From Hahella sp. HNIBRBA332 (GTDB lineage Bacteria > Pseudomonadota > Gammaproteobacteria > Pseudomonadales > Oleiphilaceae), in contig NZ_CP132203.1 in assembly GCF_030719035.1 (NCBI RefSeq), positions 7,009,001 to 7,073,000 on the forward strand: a stretch of DNA of 64,000 nucleotides, written 5' to 3'. This document shows, piece after piece, positions 41,766 to 51,079 of the stretch. Below the pieces are notes generated by a model that did no database searches, had not been told where the DNA came from, and saw only the letters and a program-made list of their open reading frames with translations. The stretch's first letter is position 1; each line of letters begins with the position of its first letter. The translations under genes were made by a program, and so were the position numbers.

Positions 41766-43721
41766 TTATTCGGCGCTGAGAGTGACCAGCAGTTCCCGGA
41801 TTCTGACCTGGTCGCCGGTTTTTACTTTGATTTCCTCCACCACGCCGGAGATATCCGCTTTCAATGGGTGCTCCATTTTCATGGCTTCCAGCACGACCAG
41901 CGTCGCGCCTTTCTCCACGTTTTGGCCCTGTTCAACCAGTACGTCCACGATGCGGCCATCCATGGAGGCGCGGATGCTGCCGTCTCCGCTAGCGTCGCCG
42001 GCTTCCGCTGGCGCATGGGTCAGATCTTCAAAGTCGTACACAGCGCCATCGAGATGCAAAGATAGCCTATTTTCCTGGCGCAGGTAGCGAACCCGTCGGC
42101 GTAGTCCGTCACATTCGAACAGGGCTTGCTCGGGCTCGATATGCTGCAATCCCAGGGGGAGGGTGCGGCCTTCCAGTCTGACCTGGAACACGCCATCTTC
42201 CTGCGTCTCCAACGCCAGCTCCCAAATGTCGTCGCCGCTGCGCAGCTCATAGGGCCAGGAATGATAGCCGGCGCTTCGCCAGTCGCTGTGAGGTGTATTC
42301 AGGTCGCTCTGATGGTGGAAAATCAGCGCCGCCAGCGCCACGACCCAATCTGATGGCGGTTGGGGCGACAGCGAGGGGTCGTCCTTGAATTCATTAGCGA
42401 GAAAGCCGGTATTCGCCTCGCCCTGTTGAAAAGCGGGGTGTTTCAGAATATTGGCCAGAAAGAGTTGATTGCCGATGACGCCGAACAGCAAACTGTCCTC
42501 CACGGCGTGTTGCAGGCGACGGCGAGCCTGTTCGCGGTCGGCGCCCCAAGCGATGATTTTCGCCAGCATGGGGTCGTAGTGGGGCGTGATGGTTTGACCT
42601 TCCTTCACGCCATCGTCGATGCGCACGCCTTCGCTCAATGCCGGTCGCCAACGTTGAATGCTGCCGGTTTGCGGCAGGAAATTCTGCTGCGGATCTTCTG
42701 CATAAAGACGCACTTCCATGGCGTGGCCCTGGATGCGCACTTGATCCTGGGTGACAGGTAGGGACGCGCCGGCGGCCACCTGGATCTGCCACGCCACCAG
42801 ATCGAAGCCGGTGACCAGTTCGGTGACCGGATGCTCCACCTGCAGACGCGTGTTCATTTCCAGGAAATAAAAGCGCTTGTCCTGGTCCACCAGAAACTCC
42901 ACGGTGCCCGCCCCGACATAACCGCAGGACTGGGCCGCCTTCACCGCCGCGGCGCCCATGCGCTCACGCAGGTCCGCATCGACGAAGGGAGAGGGCGCTT
43001 CCTCCACCACTTTTTGGTGGCGCCGCTGCACAGAACAATCCCGCTCTCCCAGATATAACACGGCGCCCTGCGTATCGGCGAAGACCTGGATTTCGATATG
43101 ACGGGGTTGCAACAGGGCTTTTTCCAGTATCAGTTCATCGCTGCCGAAGGCATTGAGAGCTTCCGACCGTGCAGTCTTAATCTGCGCCGCCAGCTCCGCC
43201 TCGCTCAGCGCCAGACGCATGCCGCGCCCGCCGCCGCCGGCGGAGGCCTTGATCATGATCGGGAAGCCGATGCGTCGCGCCTCTTTGGTGAAGGTGGCGT
43301 CGCTTTGATCCTCGCCCTCGTAGCCGGGAATACAGGGCACGTCCGCTTCCTGCATGGCGAGCTTGGACAGGCGCTTGCTGCCCATCAGGGCGATGGCGTC
43401 AGCGGGAGGGCCGATAAAAGTGACTCCAGCGTCAGCGCATTTTTCCGCAAAGCGGGCGTTCTCCGAAAGGAAACCGTAGCCAGGGTGCACCGCGTCAGCG
43501 CCGCTCAGGCGACAGGCGGCGAGAATTTTATCGGCGTCCAGATACGACTCCGCCACGGGCGCAGGGCCGAGATGCACGGCTTCATCCGCCAATAAAGCAT
43601 GGGGCGCGTCGCGATCGGCGTCGCTGTACACGGCGACGGTGCGAAAGCCGAGATCACGGGCGGTGCGGATCACCCGGCAGGCGATTTCGCCCCGGTTGGC
43701 GACCAGGATTTTGGTGATCAT
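41766..43721 (-). CDS. atuF: Geranyl-CoA carboxylase biotin-containing alpha subunit
   Basis: A 651-residue biotin carboxylase-BCCP fusion. It begins Ile-Leu-Val-Ala-Asn-Arg-Gly-Glu-Ile-Ala-Cys-Arg, has the ATP-grasp glycine-rich loop Ala-Gly-Gly-Gly-Gly-Arg-Gly-Met and the catalytic Glu-Met-Asn-Thr-Arg-Leu-Gln-Val-Glu-His. It ends with a biotinyl domain whose Glu-Ala-Met-Lys-Met carries the biotinylated Lys615. With AtuC it carboxylates cis-geranyl-CoA to isohexenylglutaconyl-CoA. The frame is open upstream to 43958, but that part is the antisense of atuE; the ATG at 43721 overlaps the atuE stop (ATGA). Sequence alone cannot exclude methylcrotonyl-CoA carboxylase; context decides. Confidence 0.9.
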   Translation of the reverse strand: MITKILVANRGEIACRVIRTARDLGFRTVAVYSDADRDAPHALLADEAVHLGPAPVAESYLDADKILAACRLSGADAVHPGYGFLSENARFAEKCADAGVTFIGPPADAIALMGSKRLSKLAMQEADVPCIPGYEGEDQSDATFTKEARRIGFPIMIKASAGGGGRGMRLALSEAELAAQIKTARSEALNAFGSDELILEKALLQPRHIEIQVFADTQGAVLYLGERDCSVQRRHQKVVEEAPSPFVDADLRERMGAAAVKAAQSCGYVGAGTVEFLVDQDKRFYFLEMNTRLQVEHPVTELVTGFDLVAWQIQVAAGASLPVTQDQVRIQGHAMEVRLYAEDPQQNFLPQTGSIQRWRPALSEGVRIDDGVKEGQTITPHYDPMLAKIIAWGADREQARRRLQHAVEDSLLFGVIGNQLFLANILKHPAFQQGEANTGFLANEFKDDPSLSPQPPSDWVVALAALIFHHQSDLNTPHSDWRSAGYHSWPYELRSGDDIWELALETQEDGVFQVRLEGRTLPLGLQHIEPEQALFECDGLRRRVRYLRQENRLSLHLDGAVYDFEDLTHAPAEAGDASGDGSIRASMDGRIVDVLVEQGQNVEKGATLVVLEAMKMEHPLKADISGVVEEIKVKTGDQVRIRELLVTLSAE

Positions 43722-44524
43722 TGCGCCCACTCCGGGTTGCGTTTCTGCATGAACGCCAGCGCGCCCTCTCTGCCTTCCGGGCCCTGAATGGCGTGGGAGA
43801 AGTCGGCGGCGGCGCGATCCAATAAGGCTTCCAGGTCGGCGCCTTCTACATCCAGCAACAAGCGTTTGGTGATGGCGCTGGCTTGAGGCGCGCAGCGCTT
43901 GATCTGTCCCAGAATCGTTTCGAGCCGTGCCTCCAGATCTGCGGCATCCTCTGCGCATTCATGGGCGATGCCGAGTCGCGTCGCCTCTTCGCCGTCGCAG
44001 CGCACGCCTAATAACGCCAGCCGTCGCGCTTGCGTGAGCCCAATGCGGCGCGCCACGAAAGGCGCGATTTGCGCCGGAGGAATGCCCAGGCCTGTTTCCG
44101 GCAGACCAAAGCGGGCGCTGTTCAGGGTGACGGCGACGTCGCTGACGCAGGCCAGTCCAAAGCCGCCGCCCAGCACGGCGCCTTCCAATATGGCGACGAC
44201 GGTTTGCGGCGCCTGATTGACGCGAGTGATCATGCGTCCGAACTCCCGGTTCAACGCCTGAAATGGATCGCTGTCTCCCGACTCCGCCGCCGCGCGGGCG
44301 TTGGCCATGTCGGCGATATCGCCTCCCGCGCAGAAATGGCCGTCGGCGCCGCGCAGGACGATCGCTCGAATACGGGCGTCAGTGTCGGCGTAGTCGAACA
44401 ACGCCATGATTTCGCGCACCATTTGCAGGCTCATGGCGTTACGCACTTGCGGGCGATTCAGGGTGATGTGTAGCGCGTGATCGCGGCGTTCGGCCAGCAG
44501 GGTTTCCGTGACGGGAAGACTCAT
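43718..44524 (-). CDS. atuE: Isohexenylglutaconyl-CoA hydratase
   Basis: A 268-residue crotonase. The oxyanion motif is His-Phe-Cys-Ala-Gly-Gly-Asp and the second catalytic glutamate is present in Phe-Gly-Leu-Pro-Glu-Thr-Gly. The position of the first glutamate of classical hydratases is Gly (Gly-Gly-Gly-Phe-Gly-Leu), as in the methylglutaconyl-CoA hydratase/AtuE group. It would hydrate isohexenylglutaconyl-CoA to 3-hydroxy-3-isohexenylglutaryl-CoA. It lies three bases after atuD and overlaps atuF. Confidence 0.88.
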   Translation of the reverse strand: MSLPVTETLLAERRDHALHITLNRPQVRNAMSLQMVREIMALFDYADTDARIRAIVLRGADGHFCAGGDIADMANARAAAESGDSDPFQALNREFGRMITRVNQAPQTVVAILEGAVLGGGFGLACVSDVAVTLNSARFGLPETGLGIPPAQIAPFVARRIGLTQARRLALLGVRCDGEEATRLGIAHECAEDAADLEARLETILGQIKRCAPQASAITKRLLLDVEGADLEALLDRAAADFSHAIQGPEGREGALAFMQKRNPEWAQ

Positions 44525-44527
44525 GAT

Positions 44528-45709
44528 TTATTCTCCTGTGGCGTCGGCGCTGACGCTACGTTTGCCCGGCAGGGTTCCCATCAGCTTGCAGATGATGCCA
44601 AGCATGATTTCATCGGCGCCGCCGCCAATGGAGACCAGGCGCACGTCGCGGAACGCCCGCGACACCGGGTTGTCCCACATGTAGCCCATGCCGCCCCAGT
44701 ATTGCAGGCAGCTGTCGGTGACTTCACGGCCTAGCCTGCCTGCTTTAAGTTTCGCCATGGAGGCCAGTTGGGTGACGTCTTTGCCTTGGATATACAGCTC
44801 GCAGGCTTGATAGGTGAGAGCGCGCAGGGCTTCGATTTCCGTTTGCAGCTCCGCCATGCGGAAATGAATATATTGATTGTCGATTAGCGGCTGGCCGAAG
44901 GTCGTGCGCTCCCGGCAGTAAGCAATGGTTTGATTGACGCAGGCTTCCAGCGCCATGATGGTGTTGGCGGCGCCCCACATGCGCTCTTCCTGGAATTGCA
45001 CCATCTGCATCATAAACCCCATGCCTTCCGCGCCGATGCGGTAACGCTGGGGAATCCGCACATCATCGAAAAACACTTGGGCGGTTTCCGAAGAGCGCAT
45101 GCCAAGTTTGTCCAGATGCGGCGCCACGTCAATGCCCGGCAGGTTCATGGGCACGACCATGAGTGTTTTGTTCTTGTGCGGTTTGTCGTCGCTGGTATTA
45201 GCCAGCAAGCACATGAAATCCGCCTGTGGCGAGTTGGTGATCCACATTTTGGAGCCGTTGATCACATAGTCGTCGCCGTCTTTGCGGGCGTTGGTCTTCA
45301 ACCCGGCGACGTCAGAGCCGGCGGAGGTTTCGCTAACGCCAATACAGCCAATCATCTCGCCGCGAATGGCGGGAGCAAGAAACTCGCTTTTCAGTTCATG
45401 AGAGCCGAAGCGGGCGATGGCGGGGGTGCACATGTCGGTTTGTACGCCGATGGAGAGAGGCACGCCGCCGGCGCCGCAGGCCCCGAGTTCCTCCGCCGCC
45501 GCGAGATTGTAGCTATAGTCGAGGCCCAGGCCGCCGTACTCCTCTGGCTTGTGGATGCCAAGCAGGCCGAGCTCGCCAAGCTTTTTGAAGATTTCCCGCA
45601 TGGGATAGGCGCCGGCTTTTTCCCATTCATCGATATGCGGATTGATTTCGTTCTGCACGAAATTGCGCACGGTGCGTCGTAGTTCGCTATGTTCCTGAGT
45701 GAATATCAT
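44528..45709 (-). CDS. atuD: Citronellyl-CoA dehydrogenase
   Basis: A 393-residue acyl-CoA dehydrogenase. The flavin-binding motif is Val-Ser-Glu-Thr-Ser-Ala-Gly-Ser-Asp and the catalytic glutamate is inferred in Gln-Phe-Gln-Glu-Glu-Arg (as in isovaleryl-CoA dehydrogenase). The usual C-terminal Tyr-Glu-Gly-Thr is replaced by Ile-Gly-Gly-Gly-Ala-Asp-Glu, a feature of the AtuD group. It introduces the 2,3 double bond in citronellyl-CoA to give geranyl-CoA. The ATG has AGAGGAAAA upstream. It lies 42 bases after atuC. Confidence 0.9.
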   Translation of the reverse strand: MIFTQEHSELRRTVRNFVQNEINPHIDEWEKAGAYPMREIFKKLGELGLLGIHKPEEYGGLGLDYSYNLAAAEELGACGAGGVPLSIGVQTDMCTPAIARFGSHELKSEFLAPAIRGEMIGCIGVSETSAGSDVAGLKTNARKDGDDYVINGSKMWITNSPQADFMCLLANTSDDKPHKNKTLMVVPMNLPGIDVAPHLDKLGMRSSETAQVFFDDVRIPQRYRIGAEGMGFMMQMVQFQEERMWGAANTIMALEACVNQTIAYCRERTTFGQPLIDNQYIHFRMAELQTEIEALRALTYQACELYIQGKDVTQLASMAKLKAGRLGREVTDSCLQYWGGMGYMWDNPVSRAFRDVRLVSIGGGADEIMLGIICKLMGTLPGKRSVSADATGE

Positions 45710-45751
45710 TGTTATTTTTCCTCTGTGTAAACCTGCCTCGCCGCGCCTGCG

Positions 45752-47368
45752 TCAGAAGCGCGCCACGCCGAAAGTGTTGGGGCGCAGGGGTCTGCGCTCC
45801 GCTTCGTAACAAACGTCCAGCAACAACGCCAGCACGCGCCGGGTATCGCGGGGATCGATCAGCCCGTCGTCCCACAGGCGCGCAGTTCCGTAGAGCGCGC
45901 TGGAGCCTTGCTCAATTTTTTCCGCAGCGGTTTTTTCGATGGCGTCGAGCATTTTCGGATCCGGCGTCAAGCCCAGTTTGGCCTGTTTTTCTTCGGTGAC
46001 GATGCGCAACACCTTGCCCGCCTGGGCGCCGCCCATGACGGCGGTGCGGCTGTTGGGCCAGGAAAAGATAAATCTGGGGTCCAACCCCCGGCCGCACATG
46101 GCGTAGTTGCCGGCGCCATAGGAGCCGCCGACCACCATGGTGAGGCGGGGGACCTTGGCGTTGGCCACCGCTTGCAGCATCTTGGAACCGTGCTTGATGA
46201 CGCCGTTCTGTTCCGCATCGGCGCCAACCATAAAGCCAGTGGTGTTATGGAAGAACAGGATCGCCGTATTGCTTTGCTCGCAGAGCTGGATGAACTGAGC
46301 GGCTTTGGCGGCGCCTTTGGGCGTGATTGGGCCGTTGTTGCCAATAACGCCGCAGGCCATGCCCTGGATGTGGAGGAAGCCGCACACTGTCTGGCTGTCG
46401 TAGAGCGGTTTGAAGTCCAGATACTCGGAGCCGTCAGCGATACGGGCGACGATTTCGCGCACGTCATAGGGCTTGCGAGCGTCGGCGGGAACCACGCCAA
46501 GCAGTTCTTCCGCCGGATACAGCGGTTCTTTCCAGGTGCGCGCAGGCGTTGGAGCGAGCTGTTCGTTCCAGGGAATGCGTTGCAGGATATCCCGCGCCAG
46601 GCGTACGCCATCGGCGTCGTCTTCCGCCAGGAATTCCGCTGTTCCGGCGATGGAGGCGTGCATCTCCGCGCCGCCCAGGGTTTCGTCGTCGGCGATTTCA
46701 CCGGTGGCGGCTTTTAACAGTGGCGGACCGGCGAGAAACATTTTGGCTTTGTTCTTTACTGCGATCACATAGTCGGAAAGACCGGGCTGGTAGGCGCCGC
46801 CCGCGGTGGCGTTGCCATGCACCACGGTGACCTGGGGCAGACCTGCGGCGGACAGGCGGCACTGATTGGCGAAGCCCCGCGCGCCCTGCACGAAAATATC
46901 CGTGGCGTAGTTGAGGTTGGCGCCGGCGGATTCCGCCAGGGTGATCACCGGCAGCTTGTTCTCCATGGCGATCTGCTGCACACGCAGGGTCTTCTCCAGA
47001 CCGGCGGGGGAAATAGCGCCGCCTTTGACCGCGCTGTTGCTGACAATGATCAGGCAGCGCACGCCCTGCACATAACCGATACCGACGATGGAGCCGCCGC
47101 CGGCGTAGGAGCCGTCCTTGTCGTCATGCATTTTGTAGCCGGCGAGAGAGCACAGCTCCAGAAAAGGCGCGCCGCGATCCAATAACAGGTTCAGGCGCTC
47201 TCCGGGCAGCAACTTGCCTTTTTTATGAAATTTCTCGCGGGCTTCCAGGGCCTTCTCGCGCACTTTGTTTTCAATGCAGCGGAAGGATTCGATCGCCGTC
47301 ATCATGGCGCGACGGTTGGCGGCGAATTCTTCGGAATGAACGTCTATCTGAGAGGTGATTTTGGGCAT
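45752..47368 (-). CDS. atuC: Geranyl-CoA carboxylase beta (carboxyltransferase) subunit
   Basis: A 538-residue carboxyltransferase of the propionyl/methylcrotonyl-CoA carboxylase beta family. It has the oxyanion glycine pairs in Gly-Gly-Ala-Ile-Ser-Pro-Ala-Gly, the Gly-Asn-Ala-Thr-Ala-Gly-Gly-Ala-Tyr loop and the second-half Gly-Gly-Ser-Tyr-Gly-Ala-Gly-Asn-Tyr-Ala-Met. It transfers the carboxyl group from biotin of AtuF to geranyl-CoA. The presence of atuA, atuB and atuD in the same operon favours geranyl-CoA rather than methylcrotonyl-CoA as substrate. It is 16 bases after atuB. Confidence 0.9.
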   Translation of the reverse strand: MPKITSQIDVHSEEFAANRRAMMTAIESFRCIENKVREKALEAREKFHKKGKLLPGERLNLLLDRGAPFLELCSLAGYKMHDDKDGSYAGGGSIVGIGYVQGVRCLIIVSNSAVKGGAISPAGLEKTLRVQQIAMENKLPVITLAESAGANLNYATDIFVQGARGFANQCRLSAAGLPQVTVVHGNATAGGAYQPGLSDYVIAVKNKAKMFLAGPPLLKAATGEIADDETLGGAEMHASIAGTAEFLAEDDADGVRLARDILQRIPWNEQLAPTPARTWKEPLYPAEELLGVVPADARKPYDVREIVARIADGSEYLDFKPLYDSQTVCGFLHIQGMACGVIGNNGPITPKGAAKAAQFIQLCEQSNTAILFFHNTTGFMVGADAEQNGVIKHGSKMLQAVANAKVPRLTMVVGGSYGAGNYAMCGRGLDPRFIFSWPNSRTAVMGGAQAGKVLRIVTEEKQAKLGLTPDPKMLDAIEKTAAEKIEQGSSALYGTARLWDDGLIDPRDTRRVLALLLDVCYEAERRPLRPNTFGVARF

Positions 47369-47384
47369 GGCGCGTTTCCGGCTG

Positions 47385-48248
47385 TTAATCGTCGAGAACT
47401 TTAGGTCGGACGGCGCGATGGAAGCCGTTGTAGACCGGTACGTTTTGCGCTTTCGGCAGGGGCCATACGCGGCCGCCCTGCGAGGCGCCGCCGTCCACTC
47501 TCAAGGTGGCGCCGCTGATAAAAGCCGCCGCCTCGCTGAGTAGGAAGCAGATGGCGGCGGAAACTTCGGCCTCCGTCCCCAGGCGTTTTAACGGCACGCC
47601 ATTGGCCAGCGACAGCAGCATGGGTTTCATGCTGGCGTCGTAATGGTCCAGGCCGCTGGAGGCGATCCAGCCCGGCGCCACGGCGTTGACGCGCACGCCC
47701 GCCGCGGCCCATTCCACGGCGGCGGTTTTGGTGAAGTTATCCATGCCGGCGCGGGCGGCGCCGGAGTGACCCATGCCGGGCATGCCGCCCCACATGTCGG
47801 CGATAATGTTGACGATGGCGCCGCCCTGTTTATTAAGGCATTGGTTGTATAGCTCGCGGGCCATCAGAAATCCGCCCACCAGATTAGTGCGCACGACGGT
47901 TTCAAACCCTTTCTGATTGATGGCGGATAGAGGCGCGGGATACTGACCGCCGGCGTTGTTCACCAGTCCGTAGACCGGACCCAGCTCCGCAAGGATGTCG
48001 GCGATGACGGCTTTGACTTTGTCCTCTTCGCGAATATCGCAGACATACCCGCTGGCGCGGCCGCCATCCTCATGGATTTCGCCCAGCACTCGGTCCAGCT
48101 TTTCCTGCTTGCGCCCGATAATGGCGACCCTTGCGCCCAGGGCGGCGAGTTCGTGAGCGACGCAGCGCCCGATGCCGCTGCCGCCCCCGGTGACAATAAC
48201 GGTGCGGTCAGCGAATGTGTTTTCCCGGAACACGGATTGATAAGGCAT
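47385..48248 (-). CDS. atuB: AtuB-like short-chain dehydrogenase
   Basis: A 287-residue SDR with Thr-Gly-Gly-Gly-Ser-Gly-Ile-Gly (about 20-27) and Asn-Asn-Ala-Gly-Gly. At the usual active-site position the sequence is His-Ser-Gly-Ala-Ala-Arg, so the classical Tyr-x-x-x-Lys is not visible; this resembles peroxisomal 2,4-dienoyl-CoA/trans-2-enoyl-CoA reductase-like SDRs. AtuB is thought to oxidise citronellol or geraniol, but its exact step is unproven. The stop of atuA lies one base upstream of its ATG, so the two are coupled. Confidence 0.85.
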   Translation of the reverse strand: MPYQSVFRENTFADRTVIVTGGGSGIGRCVAHELAALGARVAIIGRKQEKLDRVLGEIHEDGGRASGYVCDIREEDKVKAVIADILAELGPVYGLVNNAGGQYPAPLSAINQKGFETVVRTNLVGGFLMARELYNQCLNKQGGAIVNIIADMWGGMPGMGHSGAARAGMDNFTKTAAVEWAAAGVRVNAVAPGWIASSGLDHYDASMKPMLLSLANGVPLKRLGTEAEVSAAICFLLSEAAAFISGATLRVDGGASQGGRVWPLPKAQNVPVYNGFHRAVRPKVLDD

Positions 48249-48249
48249 C

Positions 48250-50049
48250 TCAGGCTAACTCCTCTGCAATGCTGCTGGGGATGGGGATCGGGAATTCCAG
48301 CAACTGCTGTGCGAAGGCTTTCCCCTGTGGATCAATGCGCAGACTGGCGACCCCGCCGCCGCCCAGACTGTTCTCCAGCAGGAAGTTCAGAGCGAATATG
48401 CCCGGCAATTCCCAGCGGGTGACGCGGCCATTCTCTGGGTGCAATAAATGCTGCATGTAGTCGCCCACTGCAGCTTCGGTGAGGGCGGCGCGAATATAGG
48501 GAAGATACTCAGGTCGGCGCGCAATGACGCCGATATTGGCGTGATCGCCTTTGTCTCCTGAGCGCGCCCAGGCCAGTTTGACCAGCGGGGCCTGTGTGGC
48601 GGCTGCTTCCAGCGGTGTTGCTGCAACTTCCGCTCTGTCCCCCAGGGAGGGCGTCGCCTCGTAGTCCCAGTCGACCTTGACCGGCTTGCCTACCCCGTCC
48701 ATGTTAGCGGTGATGGTGATGCCGTTCTTCGGGGTGAGGAAGGAAAACAGGCGAATCTTCGGCCACACGGTCGGCCTGCCGCCCACAATGCCAGTAATCC
48801 CTGGGGCCATGCCTGTGGCCGCCTGGGCGATTTCCCGGGAGAATAGCGCCAGGGCTTCCTTCTGCGGATGCGCGCAGGCGATTTTCACTACGACTTCCCG
48901 ACTGCCGGCAATGCGGGAACGGGGACCGTAAGTGGCTTCTGTTCCCAGCAGCTCGATATCGACATCGGTGAAGACTGGCCAGCCGCGCTCTTCGAATTGT
49001 CTTTGGGTTTTATGAATAATAGCGTCGGCGGTGACTTGGGCTTTGGCGGCGGCGTCGATGCCGGCCATGAGAAAGGTGGCGACGCATTTATGGCCGTCAG
49101 GGTAAGTGGCGCATACTTTATATTGATTGGTGGGCGCGCGTCCGCGGGCGCCGGTGACGCGCACGCGATCCAGACCGCTTTGCTGCAGTTTTACCTGGGT
49201 GAAATCGCAAGTGACATCCGGCAAAAGATACGCGCCGGGATCGCCGATTTCATAAACCAACTGCTCAGAGACCGTGCCAATACTCACCAGACCGCCGGTG
49301 GCTTCAGGCTTGGTGACGGTAAAGTCGCCGTTGGCGTCGACTTCCACGATGGGAAATCCCATGTTGTCGAAACCTTCCACCTCGCGCCAGTCAGTGAAAT
49401 TGCCGCCCGTGCATTGAGCGCCGCATTCGATAATGTGGCCTGCGAGGCTGCCCTGGGCCAGTTTGTCATAGTCCTTCATGGACCAGCCGAACTCGTGAAC
49501 CAGCGGCGCCAGAACCAGCGCGCTGTCCACCACCCGCCCGGTGATGACGATGTCCGCGCCGTAAGCCAGGGCGGCGGCGATGCCCGGCGCGCCCAGGTAG
49601 GCGTTCATGCTGACGCTGACGGGAGGCAGGGGATCGCCGGAGAACATATCGGTCAGATTCTGGCGTTCAAACTCCGCGCGTCGATGCAGAATGTTGTCCC
49701 CCATGACGGCGGCGATTTTAAGATCGAGGCCCAGTTTGTCGATGATTTCCTGCAGGGCGTCGCGGCAGGCCTGGGGATTTACGCCGCCAGCGTTGCTGAT
49801 CACCTTCACGCCTTTTTCCTTCAGCTGCGGCAGGAGCGGCTTCATCACATGATCAACGAAATCGGTGGCGTAGCCTTTGTTCGGGTCCTGCAACTTCTGG
49901 CCGGTGAGAATAGACATGGTGATTTCCGCCAGATAGTCGAACACCATGTAATCGAGTTCGCCTTTTTCCAGCAATTGCGCCGCGGCGGTGTTGGTGTCGC
50001 CCCAAAATGCGGCTGCGCAACCAATGCGCAGAGTAGACTTGGTGGTCAT
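48250..50049 (-). CDS. atuA: AtuA family protein (DUF1446, acyclic terpene utilisation)
   Basis: A 599-residue protein of the AtuA/DUF1446 family. The N-terminus (Arg-Ile-Gly-Cys-Ala-Ala-Phe-Trp-Gly-Asp-Thr) and the Gly-Arg-Val-Val-Asp-Ser-Ala-Leu region match this family. The C-terminal about 100 residues form a separate domain (Leu-Ala-Trp-Ala-Arg-Ser-Gly-Asp-Lys-Gly-Asp-His-Ala-Asn-Ile-Gly) often fused in AtuA. AtuA is required for citronellol growth in Pseudomonas, but its reaction is not known. It is first gene of the operon; its 5' region faces atuR and the candidate operator. Confidence 0.92.
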   Translation of the reverse strand: MTTKSTLRIGCAAAFWGDTNTAAAQLLEKGELDYMVFDYLAEITMSILTGQKLQDPNKGYATDFVDHVMKPLLPQLKEKGVKVISNAGGVNPQACRDALQEIIDKLGLDLKIAAVMGDNILHRRAEFERQNLTDMFSGDPLPPVSVSMNAYLGAPGIAAALAYGADIVITGRVVDSALVLAPLVHEFGWSMKDYDKLAQGSLAGHIIECGAQCTGGNFTDWREVEGFDNMGFPIVEVDANGDFTVTKPEATGGLVSIGTVSEQLVYEIGDPGAYLLPDVTCDFTQVKLQQSGLDRVRVTGARGRAPTNQYKVCATYPDGHKCVATFLMAGIDAAAKAQVTADAIIHKTQRQFEERGWPVFTDVDIELLGTEATYGPRSRIAGSREVVVKIACAHPQKEALALFSREIAQAATGMAPGITGIVGGRPTVWPKIRLFSFLTPKNGITITANMDGVGKPVKVDWDYEATPSLGDRAEVAATPLEAAATQAPLVKLAWARSGDKGDHANIGVIARRPEYLPYIRAALTEAAVGDYMQHLLHPENGRVTRWELPGIFALNFLLENSLGGGGVASLRIDPQGKAFAQQLLEFPIPIPSSIAEELA

Positions 50050-50153
50050 GATCGTCGCCCGTTCCTTTCTGGTCGATCACGCGATCACACGCGTATCGTC
50101 CTGGTATGTCGTTTTGAATGGTTATTGTCGATGATGCGAGCCCGATCAACGAT

Positions 50154-50171
50154 ACCAAGCAAGCGCTTGGT
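50154..50171. promoter_or_regulatory. Candidate AtuR operator
   Basis: ACCAAGC-AAGC-GCTTGGT is a perfect inverted repeat with 7-base arms, and CAAGCGCTTG (50160-50169) inside it is also a perfect palindrome. It lies in the atuA-atuR intergenic region, 105 bases before the atuA start. Published work on P. aeruginosa shows AtuR binding inverted repeats in the equivalent gap. I found only one clear copy here. Confidence 0.65.
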
Positions 50172-50330
50172 TTGTAAAGAGGCCGAATTGAGATAGACTT
50201 AGGAGCGACCCAAATCTTTGGCTAAGCGCCATAAGGGAGTTTTTTTCGACGTTTGCCGTTAGAATGTGCGGCCCCGCGCGGCGCCCCGGATTCCGCCGCG
50301 GGTTTTCCATCCGTCAGCTCAGGAATGTGA

Positions 50331-50939
50331 TTGCTTATGAAACAACTTGCGCAACTTATCGAAGAGGGACGCATCACTGACCCTCAGAGCGCCAGGGGCA
50401 GGTTACTGGCCAAGGCTGCGCACCTGTTCAAGGAAAAAGGTTACGAGCGCACCACGGTCAGAGATTTGGCCGCGTCGGTGGGTATTCAAAGCGGTAGTAT
50501 TTTTCATCATTTCCGCAGCAAGGAAGACATCCTGTTCGCTGTGATGGAAGAAACCATTCTCTACATCACCGCCAAAATGCGCGAGGCTCTGGAGCGGGCG
50601 CCGACGCCTCGTGATCGATTGCTGGCGCTGTTGCGCTGCGAACTGGAGTCGGTGCTCGGCGGCACCGGCGAGGCGATGACTGTGCTGGTGTATGAATGGC
50701 GCAGTCTGTCGGACGCACGACAGGAAGAAATTCTCAAATTGCGTGATCAGTATGAAGGCCTGTGGCTGGACACATTGAGCGAAGCCCGCGACGCCGGATT
50801 GGTCAAAGGCGACGTGGCGGTGCTGCGGCGCTTTCTCACCGGCGCTTTGAGTTGGACCATCACCTGGTACAAGTCGGAAGGCAGCATGACGGTGGAGGAT
50901 CTGGCGCAGCAGGCGCTGTATCTGGTGGTTAAAGATTAG
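50331..50939 (+). CDS. atuR: AtuR-like TetR family repressor
   Basis: A 202-residue TetR regulator. The helix-turn-helix spans about 22-68 (Thr-Thr-Val-Arg-Asp-Leu-Ala-Ala-Ser-Val-Gly, then Ser-Gly-Ser-Ile-Phe-His-His-Phe-Arg-Ser-Lys), followed by a helical ligand-binding domain typical of acyl-CoA-responsive TetR proteins. It is divergent from atuA and named by that context; AtuR represses the cluster in Pseudomonas. Start: TTG at 50331 is six bases after AGGA and is slightly better placed than ATG at 50337. Confidence 0.88.
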   Translation: MLMKQLAQLIEEGRITDPQSARGRLLAKAAHLFKEKGYERTTVRDLAASVGIQSGSIFHHFRSKEDILFAVMEETILYITAKMREALERAPTPRDRLLALLRCELESVLGGTGEAMTVLVYEWRSLSDARQEEILKLRDQYEGLWLDTLSEARDAGLVKGDVAVLRRFLTGALSWTITWYKSEGSMTVEDLAQQALYLVVKD

Positions 50940-51079
50940 CAACTGCCGACGTCGTATGTAACGACGCGGAACCCGTCATAATAGTCTATAGTTTTCCTTG
51001 AAATCCGTTGTTCGGAAAAGTCTGCTGAAGGGGAGCGCGCTGATGACCGGCGTTTGCATCCCCGCAAGGGAAAACCTCC

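Noticed and set aside
43722..43958. Upstream extension of the atuF frame by 79 codons
   Set aside because: It runs inside atuE in another frame; the conserved biotin carboxylase N-terminus begins at the ATG at 43721.
48868..50196. 442-codon frame antisense to atuA
   Set aside because: Extends past the atuA start into the regulatory gap and has no homologous features; atuA is a clear family member.
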